Assembly (NCBI GenBank): GCA_905331475.1
Contig: CAJNYU010002385.1
Coordinates: 115,005 to 179,004 of the forward strand
Reading direction: 5' to 3'
Origin: Rotaria socialis
Taxonomy: Eukaryota > Rotifera > Eurotatoria > Philodinida > Philodinidae
DNA: 64,000 nt
Below the pieces are notes generated by a model. That model saw nothing but the letters and a program-made list of their open reading frames with translations, did no database searches and was not told the origin of the DNA. Both the position numbers and the translations under genes were made by a program. How positions within the stretch are numbered: position 1 is the first letter of the stretch; each line of letters opens with the position of its first letter. This document shows, piece by piece, positions 13,246 through 24,363 of this stretch.

Positions 13246-15273
13246 ATGCTTTCGATAGTTATTAGATTATCTATGGAAAACGCATCGTTATCTGTCAATA
13301 ATACTATTGATCATAACTGGTGTTTACCATGGACTAAACCCATCTATCTATATGGACATTTAATTCCAGCTATTGCTTTATTTATTTTTGGTGTTACTTT
13401 CAATCCAATAGCACTTTATTATTTTGCAACGTCGCGCAATTTTCGTCGTACAGCCTATTCATATTATTTTTCAGCCATTGCTTTTGTTGATCTTGTTCGT
13501 TTAATAATATGGTGTCTATTTTTATTACTCGATTATAAAATATTTAAATTACGTTTTCATTCATTTGAATGTTCGACACAAATTTTTGTAGAATCAGTCA
13601 CAAGTTCAATTAGTGCTTGGTTAACCGTTTCCTTAGCTATTGAACGTTGTTTAGCTGTATCTATACCATTTCAAACATACACTGACACAAGAGGCAAACG
13701 TGCTCTTATTATTATACCTAGTGTTGTTTTGGCATCATGTGCGATTAATTCGCTTTTTCTACAAACACGGTTCTATGAAAAAAGGTCAGCATTGATATTA
13801 TTTCCTGGTTTTTTCTTTTAGGGAAATAGAAAATAACATTTTCCATGTGTTTCTTATCTTTCTAAAGAAATATTTATATTACTAATGATCTTAACATTTG
13901 TTTGAAGAAAGTATTTCAAGCTTAAAATAAATAAAATAAATACATAATATATAAGAAAAAGAAACAATGATTCAAAAATAAACATGATTTGCAACGAAAA
14001 GTCATTTTCTAATTAACATTTTCAGAAAAAACACTGAAACATGATTATCGAGGATATATATACTTAGCAGCGGCGTAGCCAAGGGGGGGGGGGGGGGCAA
14101 ATTGGGCCTTGNTCCTTTTTTTGATATTTTTGAGACTGAAATAGTTTTGCCTATCAATAAAAATATTGCCCAAATTGCCCATATCTTTTTTTATACACAA
14201 CACAAGTTTGCCCATAACGCTAAAAATCCTGTATACGCCATTGATACTTAGTACTGTTGAAATAAAATTTCTTCAAGTTCATGGGCAATATATAATTAAT
14301 TTCTCGGACACATATTTCTAAATGTATTTTTCATGAGATTTCATTACAAGAGCAATGTTATCTATAATGAACATAGAATTACATAGAAGACTTCCTTTTA
14401 TCATTTGATGTAATAATCGATTTAATATCTTCAATATATGCTGAATTGAACCGTTATTTCTAACTTTTTATCTTAAGATTATATTGCAAATTTAACACTT
14501 TTAACACGACTCTTTCTCTTTTAATACTATGTTAGAGAAAAATTAACTTTTTTCGAATTGATTTAGAGTGTATGTCAAAGAAACTCAAACAATAATATGT
14601 TATTATAATACATTTTCAAATGGAAATGTAACAGTTCATGATAATCCATTCACCTTAACAGCAAATATCAAACGAATATATTTATTATTTATAGTAATAA
14701 TTCGTGTTGCTATTCCATTTATGCTACTTCTTACAGCAAATATTATACTTCTTGGAAGTGTGCGTAAAAATGAAAAACAATCAACAAAGTATGCGAAGAT
14801 ATTATTAGTGCGTCATGGTCGTCAACGACAAATAACACCGATGATATTGTTTTCGTCATGTATTATTTTACTAACAATTTCACCTCGGTAAATTGAAACG
14901 AAAGAAATTTCTATTTTTGCTTAATTCTATAATTCATAGATATTTACTTCAATTTTATTTTAATTTTTTTCAACAATCCTTCAATTGTTCATTAATACAT
15001 TTTGCTCCACATGTATTAAAAACATTAGAATTATTTAATTATTCATTCAATGTGTTCGTATCTGTTGTTAGTGGTAAAAATGCTCGTCGTGAATTATTCA
15101 ATATGTTATCATGTCGATCAACAAGTTTAAATTCAAAATATAATGGATCATCAGAACATTATTCAGTTGTTTTATCTAAAATGACCTATCAAAATCGATC
15201 AAAACACAACACTAATAATCAAATGAATTCAACTAATACAGCGCTTCTTACTAATAATACAGATTTTCATTAA
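13246..15273 (+). CDS. Rhodopsin-class G-protein-coupled receptor, 3 exons
   Basis: Seven-transmembrane receptor of the plasma membrane, class A and probably peptide-activated. Exons are 13246-13784, 14567-14887 and 14940-15273, with every junction in frame (397 aa). The second ATG at 13273 (MENASL) gives 388 aa and is equally plausible. The extracellular N-terminus has NNT/NAS glycosylation sequons. TM3 ends in ERC (IERCLAV) in place of DRY. TM4 and TM5 are clear, and the third intracellular loop is basic (RHGRQRQ). TM7 carries FNYSFNVFV, an NPxxY-like variant, followed by the helix-8 segment GKNARRELF. The C-terminal tail is Ser/Thr/Asn-rich. The overall pattern resembles the FMRFamide/peptide-receptor-like set common in lophotrochozoans, but the ligand cannot be named. 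Intron 1 (782 bp) hosts a 176-bp transposon; intron 2 is 52 bp. AATAAA near 15397 may end the transcript. Confidence 0.92.
14068..14243. mobile_element. hAT-type MITE in the GPCR's first intron
   Basis: A 176-bp element is flanked on both sides by an identical 8-bp direct repeat, ATACTTAG (14060-14067 and 14244-14251), the target-site duplication length of hAT transposons. The ends are imperfect inverted repeats: CAGCGGCGTAGCCAAGG on the left, and CAATGGCGTATACAGGA as the reverse complement of the right end. The interior has a poly-G run (about 14083-14097), one ambiguous base near 14112 and no coding capacity. The intact duplication points to fairly recent insertion. Confidence 0.85.
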
Positions 15274-18200
15274 TGTTATTGATAGGCAGATGTTTCTTCA
15301 TTCCATGTGGCTTATACAACTATACAATTGTCATTAAAGCTATTTTTTCGAATAGCTTTGTATTTAATAGGTACAAAGGTGAATGAAATAGACTAAAATA
15401 AATAGATACTATTGTCTATTATTAGAATATAATCAGTGTCATTTCAAATTTTCTATCACAACAACTTTCAACCGTCTAAACTCTTATTTTTCATGTCAAT
15501 AAGAAAACAAAAAAAATCAATTTAAAATGCCTTCTAAGATTTTGTATTCTGGTAAGACTCGGTAATGATATTATGTATGTATGCATATATACTTTGATAA
15601 ATCGTAAAAAGAAGCTCGATAAGTAACAATTAAATACGTTTAACGTGTATTTGCGAATCTAATAAAATATAAAATTCAAATTGAATGAATACAATTTGAA
15701 GGATTCATTTGTGAAACGCTATTTATTGATTCCATATTATGAAGAATATTATACATTTTCTTTATTAAATTAGATGATAAAATATTTAGATAAACAAAAT
15801 GCTTGATTCTTAACGAATGGAATTTTTTTTCTTTTAGTTACATTAAACATTTTATGGTACTCAAGGTTTTAGTAAAATCAAATCTACTGTCTGCTCTAAG
15901 ATCTCTAGAACAAATACACGAACAAACTTTGAAAATTTTTCAATCTACCTAGTTTTTCATAATCTAACTGATAATTACTCACCACTTGCAAATCGATACT
16001 CCAGCTCCCTATTTGACGTACTTGTCGAATCTTTCAGCAGCATGTAATCGACATAATAACTAGTTCTATCATACATCAATATACAAAGGCAGTTTGCATG
16101 GCAGTTAAAAACCGAATCTACACTATCAAAAAAACAATTTTATTAGCAAACGTTGTTGCTTTCACAAATTTTTTGAAGATTCAAATAAAACATGGATTAA
16201 CGTGAATAGAGATCAAGTTAAGCAACCGCTTTTGTTGATCCAGAATCGATTCGAACATCTTTTCATTCTCTCATTGCAATAAGACATCTACCTGTTGTTA
16301 TGAACATCAAATTATTGTCATAGGCAATAGGGCGTCTGACAAAATTCAAATCTTTAAATAATATCAAAAAGTTTGTATTTATACCAACTCGTAAACAACT
16401 ATTATCCAAAGAATAAGACCTTTTACATGACTCAGCATGATGACCAAGTATCTCCATATCAGACATAGAAAAACATCTTGATTTAGCGAGACAAGAACAC
16501 ATACATGTTTATTGTCTTCGCCCAAGTACCATCTCCATTCTGTTACATATCTCTACATATACGATCTTATTGTTTTGTATGCAGTCATGAATATATATAT
16601 ATATACATATGTCTATATATGAGTATAATGCTAAACTTTATGAGTACTTCAAATATGCCACAGCAAGATTACCTAAGAATACATGTACGCCATATAGGTT
16701 TCGTCATGAATGCTCGACACAACTACCACCATATCATTTTGCATCACATTATAATAAATATATAAGATGCATAAAGACTAGATAAGCAGAATACCGATAT
16801 ATAAAGACAAGAACATATTTTGTATAGTTTATTTTTGTCTTGCTCCACAACTGACAGTAAAATTTGGTTTCATATGATAACTTCGAATTCCTGTTATATA
16901 ATGGATTTCAAATCAAAATAAATTTTAGACAAATGAATTTGACTTTTCTATGATTTTGAAACTTAATCACTTGAACGTATTGATACAACTAAGATTACAA
17001 CGATAGACGCATGTTTTATCTTCCTGAAAATATTATTGTGATAAATTATATATAAAATTAAATTGCTAGATAGAAATATAGGAGATTTAAAGAAAATAAA
17101 TATTGAAGATTTTTTTTTTAAAAAGCATCACAAAATAGATCGAGCACGCGGTCTTTTAGTATTTGAAAATGGCAAACTGCGAAAAAAAGATCGAGAAAAC
17201 TAGTGTCATCTGTCATAAAAAGTTTAGGATTGATCAAAGCTGGCCACCATTCATAGAAATCAATATTTTTTCCTCTTCTTTCTTTCCGTCGACGGAACAG
17301 CAAACTCCAGTCAGATGTATTTTTAATGAAGATATTATCTTAAATATTATGGCGTCAAATTATTTTATACACAATGCATTCACTGTTGAAATGCTCATTA
17401 TTTATTGTCAAACTTTCCTTCAAGAGTTACGTTCATGAACAATTCTCTTAATTATTTATTTAGTAGATTTCTACCAAAGAAAGCTAACTTTTTCTTTAAC
17501 TCAGATGCCACTACAATTCAAATACTTGATGAAATGGTTGGATTTTAATGCTAAGATGGAATATCACTGGTGTTTTTTCTAAATAAAATTCATATATATG
17601 ATCATTTCAAATTTTTACTGTAGTCCATGGTAAGTTTTCAGACAAGATGAGAAAAATTTGAAAGTTTTACTTATATAACTAGTTTTATTCTCCTGCGTTA
17701 GGATATCAATAGTTTTTAATTTTTAATTATCCTTATGATAGCATTCACAAGTGTTAACAAAGAATCGCGTCAACTAATATTCAAGAGAAAAGATGAACCA
17801 AGAGTGTAAGACGACGATAAATAGCGGCTTAATCTAAGGGAACAAATCTGAACTGAGACGAAAATATTAAGAAAAAGGACCAAGTAATCCTCTCACTACG
17901 TAGCACTAAGGAATCCAGCTGAGCTTTCTGCTCAATTATGCTGTAAATGAAAGGGTTCCACTGATACTAATCTACAGATCATCCATTGACTGTTGCCTAT
18001 TGAAGATTAACAAGGTTTATAATAATGATTGATACTGCATTGTTATCATTCGATCTATTCATACCGAAAAGATTTAGTCGATTCCCTATGAGAATCATTT
18101 GCGATAGAAAATATCTGCTAAAAACTGTAAAGAATCTTAATTCGATGAGTACATGTTATACAAAGAGCTATTCATGCTTTACTTTAGCATAAAAATTCAA

Positions 18201-19213
18201 AAGATTTAGAAGTTATCAATAATCGATGTTTAGAAAAAGTCAAGGTCATAAGAAGCTGGACACATTAATAGGAAGAGGTGTCAGACATTTATTAACGTTG
18301 TCAACCTTGCTTATAGGGACATTAAAGCTGAATGATAAAAAAAAACATTTATTAACGTTGATTATTTTTCTTTTTGATAGTCTTCGACGGAGTTTTTCAT
18401 AATTCGATGGCTTATCGTACACGAATATCATATATATATCATTTAGATTGGAAAAGTAGTAAATAGTATCTTTTCAAAAATAAAACTTCGAAGCTCACAA
18501 TCTAATGAAATGGACTGAATCAGTTACATATGAGCATATTGTGCCGACCAAGATTAAGAAGGAGTAGACGATGAATATGCGATTTTTACAGATAATCCCC
18601 TTATGTTCTCATACATTCGTGGAAGATTTGTATTCTATTCAATTCGAGTAACACCACAGCACCAATCATTCATGTTTAAGTATGACGATTTTAAATGAAT
18701 TTTTTTTACAGAAAAACTTGTTCTTGAATATTCATTCTCTTAATAGTTCTAATCTGTACACTATATATACATATATACTAAAATAATCTTAATTTAACAA
18801 CAACATCTCTCTCCGTTAAAATCCTCAATGCTATCCGAAATATTTTTTCTAAATAGCTAATCAAGTAGTATATATGAGTCAAATTTGATAATCGAATTTT
18901 TCCTAAATATATTTTCTCGAGTATTTTTTTCCCCAATACTACTTGTATGAAATAAATTAAATCGTTATTACATCGATGTATTCATATTCGTTTTCTATGA
19001 CTTATTGATCCGATACGTTTATTGTACATTATCGTGAACATCTTCATTTGTAGAAAGGTAAATTTAATTTTAAACATGACACACATATTATCTAAACATT
19101 CTTTTAGTTAATTTGTTTCTTATGTGATAACAAAGCAAATCATTAATTTTAAATATAGAATTTAACAGCTAATAGTCAGCTTAGAAAAGAAAAAAGTTTC
19201 TATATTTTAGATT
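15274..19213. other. Non-coding AT-rich region
   Basis: There is no supported gene in this about 3.9 kb. The open frames at 16263-16502 (-), 16505-16765 (+) and 17163-17438 (+) show no family features, and several are rich in simple sequence. A 16-bp direct repeat (ACATTTATTAACGTTG) occurs twice, near 18285 and 18345. A TTTTAG just before 19214 could be a splice acceptor of a 5' UTR intron of the next gene. Confidence 0.5.
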
Positions 19214-19924
19214 ATGTCATCATTAGGATCTGAGAGAGTTTTATCTAAATCTCGACGTCGTTTTACGACAGATACACTTTTTCGTCTAATAACACAATCA
19301 AATCAATATGATGATATTCGTTCATCCTCTTTACATGACAATGAATCAATGTCATCTTATACAAATGGACATTTGTCTGAATGTGATCTGCGTCATCTTT
19401 GGTCTCTTTTATCACAAATGATCCATAAACGCCTTCTTAAACATGAACCATGTCTATTACCTGAACTCGGTGCATTTGTTTTAATTGATCATCCATCATT
19501 GGATAGTGCCATTAATCCTATAAAAGAACCATTTTTTGTGTTAGATACAACATTTGCACGCCGTCATCGTTTATCGCGAATTAAAAAACCGAATCTATCA
19601 TCAGCACTTTCACTTTCACTGCAAGCTAACGGAAATTCAACACATATTGAACCCAATACATCATTGTCGTCGTTTAATATGCAAACATTAGATTATACGT
19701 CATTACAAAATGAATCGGGTTTAACACGTGAACAATTAATGACGGCTATAGCACAAATATTTGCTATAATTGATAAAGAAATTAATCCATATGGATATTG
19801 CTATTTAGAATTTCCTCAATTGGGGCATTTCAAAATTTCATTTGGTTTGGCTACATTTGATTTTAGTGAGACATTTGTTGAAGAATTTAAAGCGACAATT
19901 AATAATACAATAAATGAAAAATAA
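19214..19924 (+). CDS. CCDC81-type protein with two eukaryotic HU-like domains
   Basis: The gene encodes 236 aa in one coding exon. The N-terminal about 50 residues are Ser/Arg-rich. Residues about 53-120 match the first HU-like domain of CCDC81: a helical start (LRHLWSLLSQMIHKRLL), the LPELGAFVL turn where CCDC81 has IPGLGTF, then PFFVLDTTFARRHRL for the family's PVF-L-EKFAQ-HGL segment. Residues about 168-230 form a second HU-like domain (LTREQLMTAIAQIFAII ... FPQLGHFKISF). CCDC81 proteins are linked to centrosomes and cilia, where the HU fold is thought to bind protein rather than DNA. That role is carried over by homology and not visible here. It is shorter than vertebrate CCDC81, lacking the long C-terminal coiled coil. 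An (AT)n tract and AATAAA near 20067 follow the stop. Confidence 0.75.
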   Translation: MSSLGSERVLSKSRRRFTTDTLFRLITQSNQYDDIRSSSLHDNESMSSYTNGHLSECDLRHLWSLLSQMIHKRLLKHEPCLLPELGAFVLIDHPSLDSAINPIKEPFFVLDTTFARRHRLSRIKKPNLSSALSLSLQANGNSTHIEPNTSLSSFNMQTLDYTSLQNESGLTREQLMTAIAQIFAIIDKEINPYGYCYLEFPQLGHFKISFGLATFDFSETFVEEFKATINNTINEK

Positions 19925-19934
19925 AATGAACAGG

Positions 19935-19936
<2 letters not shown>

Positions 19937-19966
<30 letters not shown>
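19937..19966. repeat. (AT)n microsatellite
   Basis: A run of about 15 AT units lies in the 3' UTR of the HU-domain gene. Confidence 0.9.
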
Positions 19967-19974
<8 letters not shown>

Positions 19975-20522
19975 ATGTATATGATATCCGGTGATTATAT
20001 TAAGTGTTGTCAGATTTTCTTTTTCTTTTGTCTGTAACTTTTGTTCGCTTGTAGTTATTTGTATTTAATAAAAAAGAGTATTTGTGTACACATGTGTCAT
20101 GATTCATAAATATTTATCATAAAAATACGAGAATCTGTAGAGTTAAGATAATTCTTTCTTACTGCAATATATAGAAATCAGTGCTAGGGCGAATCATTTC
20201 AGGACCATTTATTGAGAACAAAACATAGCAGAACTGCAATCACATGGAAAAAATGTTCAAACATATTTTCGGATGAAAAAGTGCTAGAATTTATTTCAAC
20301 AATGAGATCTTCATCGTATAATTCTGATAGATAACAATGTGAAAGTATATATATGTATTTAAAATGTGATTTCGAAGCGTGGATGAAACGACACGTTTGA
20401 CTATGATGAGCCTGTGAGTATACAGTAAGCGCCACAAGTGGTCGCGCTCTAAAAAACGTAGAAGACAAATAAGTTATATCGCTATATTTTATTTATGGAA
20501 TCTACATAATAGATACATCATC

Positions 20523-21540
20523 TTAATAATTAATATAATCCCCTTTTCTTTCAATTAATAACTCTACTCGATTTTTCATCGAAGCAACTAATTTTTCAGC
20601 AAATTGAATAGGTAAATTTTTTCATTCTTTTTTAATTTTCCTAATATAGTTCTTGATCGATGTTGGTGATTGTTTGTTTATTTTGAGTTTCAGTGAAGCC
20701 CAAACATTTTGTGGAACTCACATATATTTTCGAAAAAAATGGTGAGTGTAAGTTTAAAAGCGAGATTTTGGCGGCTCTCCTCCCTCTCCCTATTACAGAC
20801 ATTAATGAGTTTAAAATTGTGTTAATTAGGAGTTTCACTACTTAGGCTGCTATTTGTTTCTTTTTTAATTACAGACTACACGAAAAAAGCAATGCTTGCC
20901 CATTACAGACCATAGTAACTAGTATCTGCCTTTGTGAAATATACGAGCTAACAATTAATACTCCATTACAGACATAAGTAAATAGGCGATGGCCTAATTA
21001 TCGGTTTTGGAAATCAAGGTAGATTTTTCAGATGAGCTATTCTGAATTAATTTAATAAGCCTAAAGGATATATGTGAGTTCCACATTTTAGCCCCAAAGG
21101 GGCTGCGCTAACCAGCTTTTCAATTGGATTGCAGTTCGGTGGTTGTGATGACCACGATAATGATTGTATACCATTGTCAACCTTAAATCTTTTACACATC
21201 TTGAAAGTGTGTTTAGGATCATTGCCCTCCAACAGTTTCAAATGAGAAGCATTGTTACCAAACCATTTTGTTGATGGCAGAAGTTCATTCTTGTGTATTG
21301 TACACATAAACTTCCACTTCAATATATGTTTAAATAATACCTGTTTTACCAAATTCATATTGACTAAAGCAACCACAAACATGCACTTTGACAGGATGCT
21401 TAACTGCGGAAACATAATATTGTTCACCACGTTTCTTCCAAACACGTCTTATCATTTGTTTCATATGAAAAGAACTCTCATGTGTAAAAACAACTTGATT
21501 CCAGTCCATATCTTTATGTTACATAGCCCACTGAAATCTT
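20523..21540 (-). pseudogene. Tc1/mariner transposase remnant
   Basis: Reading the minus strand from about 21540, the frame shows the middle of a DDE transposase: KRFQWAM, then VVFTHESSF where intact members have LFSDES, then GNDPKHT and NPIE. The frame breaks at the nested insertion (21116-20711) and resumes as NVWASLKLKI through to LLIERKGDYINY and a stop at 20523-20525. Defects seen are loss of the N-terminal DNA-binding part, an in-frame stop in the first visible segment, His for the expected Asp in the second catalytic motif, the nested insertion, and a TGA where a Trp codon is usual after KIKKE. It cannot encode an active enzyme. Confidence 0.8.
20711..21116. mobile_element. Nested insertion inside the transposase remnant
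   Basis: These 406 bp interrupt the transposase exactly between NPIE and NVW and are flanked by TTTT on both sides (20707-20710 and 21117-21120). Removing the insert and one TTTT restores the family's conserved NPIENVW reading. Near its ends is a perfect inverted repeat, GTGGAACTCACATATAT (20711-20727) against its reverse complement at about 21068-21085. The right end has about 30 further bases containing the palindrome GCCCCAAAGGGGC. The interior holds ATTACAGAC four times. No coding capacity is seen; the family is unknown. Confidence 0.65.
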
Positions 21541-21544
21541 TTTA

Positions 21545-22056
21545 TGTACTCAAAAGTGAGTACACTCTAGAATCGGTCAGTGTGTCTGGCCGTCCGTTTA
21601 CATGATAACTTTCGAAAGGAGAGTTAGATCATGATGAAATTTTCTACACAGTTCAGCCTCATCAATGTCTCAGTCGAGTTCGAAGATGAGAAGGATCCGT
21701 CAAAAAATAGTTGAGTTATCGAAAAAATTGTCATCATTGACCAGACCATCCCTGAGGGAGGTACAGGGATTTTCCAAAAAACAAAACCCAGAATTATTCA
21801 CAATATATATAAATCCAATCAGTTTTTAACGCTGATTTTGAATCTGATATTAGTTTTGAACCAAATTGTAGTTTTCTAACGAAACATTACCTGCAAAAGG
21901 TCTCAAAATGCACAAAAAACTGCATCCAGAAATCAAATTGACTAGTTTCTCATGATAATTTTGGTGTTCAGACATTCTAGAATGGCTCATATGTCCCATG
22001 CACTTTTTGCAGTACACATAACTCTCGGATGAAATCCGAAGTTTCCACATTTATTT
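21545..22056 (+). repeat. Dispersed 0.5-kb repeat, copy A
   Basis: Nearly full-length member of a repeat family also found at 28499-28690 and, inverted, at 62357-62876. It starts with a hairpin, TGTACTCAAAAGTGAGTACA, followed by CTCTAGAATCGGTCAGTGTG, and ends in GTTTCCACATTTATTTTA. It abuts and truncates the Tc1 remnant. It has no coding capacity. Confidence 0.85.
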
Positions 22057-22365
22057 TAATCCTTATATCAAAAATTTCATACACTGTAAGTTTTTATTTC
22101 TAATGAGCAAAGAAGACCACTCGAGCAATGCCCGAGTAGAAAAGACGGTTGATTGCATAAGTCCAAAAAATGTCACAGCACGATTCTATATAACATTCGG
22201 TATTTTAAAATCTTAGACTTCCGTACAAGCAACCATAACGAATTTCAGTCGCGTTCAGCTATCTTATCTCAGCTGACAAGTTAAGAGATAATGAATCTGA
22301 ACTTAACGTTAGTTTAAAAGATATTTTTACATAATTAACTATTCGCTGTATATATATATTCAAAG

Positions 22366-23284
22366 GTCATTGGTGTTCGTCGATTATCTCAAAGTCTTCT
22401 TCCGGTTATTGTTGAATTAGCTAGTGACGTGAAATGGCGTGTACGTCTAGGTATTATTGAATATGTGCCACGTTTAGCTGGACAATTAGTAAGTTAAATA
22501 TTTGTTTTTGTTTTTTTGTATTTGAAAATTTAATTTTTTTATAGAGTCCAGAATTTTTCGATAAAAGACTTAGTAGTCTTTGTATGAGTTGGCTTACTGA
22601 TCATGTCTTTGCTATACGTGAAGCAGCAACAAATAATTTTAAAAAATTAGTTGAAAAATTTGGTCGTGATTGGGCACAAAATGCAGTCATACCAAAAGTT
22701 CTACGATTAGCTCGTGATCAAAATTATTAATATCGAATGACTTATCTATTTGCCATTAATGTATATGAATTATTTCTTTTGATATTTCAAATAAAAAATC
22801 AGTTTTTTTTTGTATTTTTATAGATCTTCGCTGAATCTTGTGGTCAAGAAATAACACAAAGAATGATGTTACCAACCGTACTTGTACTTGCTAGTGATCC
22901 GGTAGCTAATGTACGATTTAATGTAGCTAAGACATTTCAACGCATTCATCCAATACTTGATGCAGAGTAAATAAAAGAGATTTCTTTTTTTGTATCTAAT
23001 TGTTTTACTTTTTAGTGCATTGGCTATGCATGTTAAACCTTGTTTAGAAAAATTAACTCAAGATGTTGATCATGATGTTCAATATTTTGCAAGTGAAGCT
23101 TATGAAAGTAAGTTAAAATAAATTTTTAGTTTTTTTTTTCTTTTTCTTAAACTTTATATTTTTCTAAGAACTACGAACTATTCATCATAGTTATCGTCAA
23201 AAGGTTTCTTCTTTGTTTTATTCTTTTTTCTTTTTTTCTATTTTTGGAGTTAACATATTTCGATGTGTAATAATAAGAAAATAA
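22366..23284 (+). pseudogene. PP2A scaffold subunit A (PR65) 3' fragment with in-frame stop
   Basis: Five exon-like blocks, 22366-22488, 22545-22760, 22824-22966, 23016-23107 and 23169-23284, splice in frame. They read as the C-terminal HEAT repeats of the protein phosphatase 2A 65-kDa scaffold: [72 protein letters not shown]. The conserved match is to roughly residues 395-580 of the about 590-residue protein. Everything upstream is absent and replaced by repeats. The leucine codon expected after DQNY is TAA (22728-22730), an in-frame stop, and the last block has a divergent tail rather than the family's usual end. I call it a broken duplicate; a working copy should exist elsewhere. Splice sites and most codons are well kept, so decay looks recent. 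Confidence 0.82.
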
Positions 23285-23647
23285 ATATACCGCCTTCTCC
23301 TCCCCCTCCCTAGTGATGACGTAACATGTGAGCGATCCCATTATGTATCACCATCGAAAGTAGAAAATAAATTTTATTTGAAACAATTTTCATGAATTAT
23401 TATCACGTCTCGGATGAGTGCATAAAAGAGCATCGGCATCGAAGTTATAAGTTCGATAAAGTATAATCAAGGTCCGTGAGAGAAAAAGAAAAAGAAAGCC
23501 TGGATACGACGTGATATAAGACCTAGACAGACAGAATTTGTTCGTATATATATATATATACGTATACGTATATTTAACCCTAGTATTCACACATTTAGGT
23601 AGTTGAACACAACACAATAAACACGTTTATTTTCTAAAAAGTATCCA

Positions 23648-23972
23648 ATGGATTCAACAGCTATTGCACAAATTCAAAATGAAGTAATTAAATAATAAAG
23701 CCAATCAAAAGCTCTTCTTTTCGTTTAGATTGAATGTATTGTGCAACTTAACAACAAGAATACACAAAACATCGGGAAAAAAAAGAAATGATTCAAATTC
23801 TCAAGGAAGATATCGATGAATTGTATCTTGTTCAAGAAAAATACAACGAACAATTAAAATCGTTATATGAAACATCAAGTAAAAGCCATAGGAATACAAC
23901 ATTCATAATTTATATATTTTCGTTTTAGATAAAGCAAAAGCTGAAATTGAATCACGTACGGATAAAACATAA
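23648..23972 (+). pseudogene. Frameshifted coiled-coil gene remnant
   Basis: Three exon-like blocks with good splice signals are visible. 23648-23683 reads MDSTAIAQIQNE. 23738-23879 reads IECIVQL..., then, one frame over, QQEYTKHREKKEMIQILKED and on to LKSLYETS. A last block near 23930-23972 reads KAKAEIESRTDKT and stops. The shift of frame inside the second block (within about 23756-23772) gives an early TGA if read straight through. The product would be about 75-80 residues of charged coiled coil. I do not recognise the family. It could be a decayed gene, a sequencing error, or an exon set whose intron I have misplaced. Confidence 0.4.
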
Positions 23973-24363
23973 ACAGCTACGGCAGTACTATCATCATTTT
24001 ATGAACATTATTCATTATTAATAAATTTTATGAACACCTTCTGTTTCTGTTCTCTTATAACCCTCTATAGTATATCTTTCATTTTTTTTTCTTTTCATTT
24101 GTATTCCATAATGATTTATTCTCTCATCGTTATTCTATTCTAGCATTTCTTCTTTTTATCAAACACCTGTTTTTTTTTCTTTCGATGTACCATTGTAACT
24201 GTTCGATTGTTGCGATATACAAAAGAAAATAAAGATAGTCCAAAAAGATTTAGACAGCAAAACTCATAGATATTAACAAAGAATCCAATGATTCAAATGC
24301 CATCATCAGGCAAAACGCACCGTTTATTATGTTTCTAAGTTTCATGAACAAATCATAAGAACA

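Larger units (their letters stand above)
20422..21544 (-). mobile_element. Decayed, truncated Tc1/mariner transposon
   Basis: One terminus is visible at 20422: TA followed by CAGTAAGCGCCACAAGTGG, as expected of an element inserted at TA. The transposase reading frame runs on the minus strand inward from here. The opposite end is missing: the sequence stops at 21544, where a copy of a dispersed 0.5-kb repeat begins. The interior is split by a 406-bp nested insertion (20711-21116). Confidence 0.7.

Noticed and set aside
16263-16765. Adjacent frames on both strands
   Set aside because: No family resemblance; one overlaps a dinucleotide repeat.
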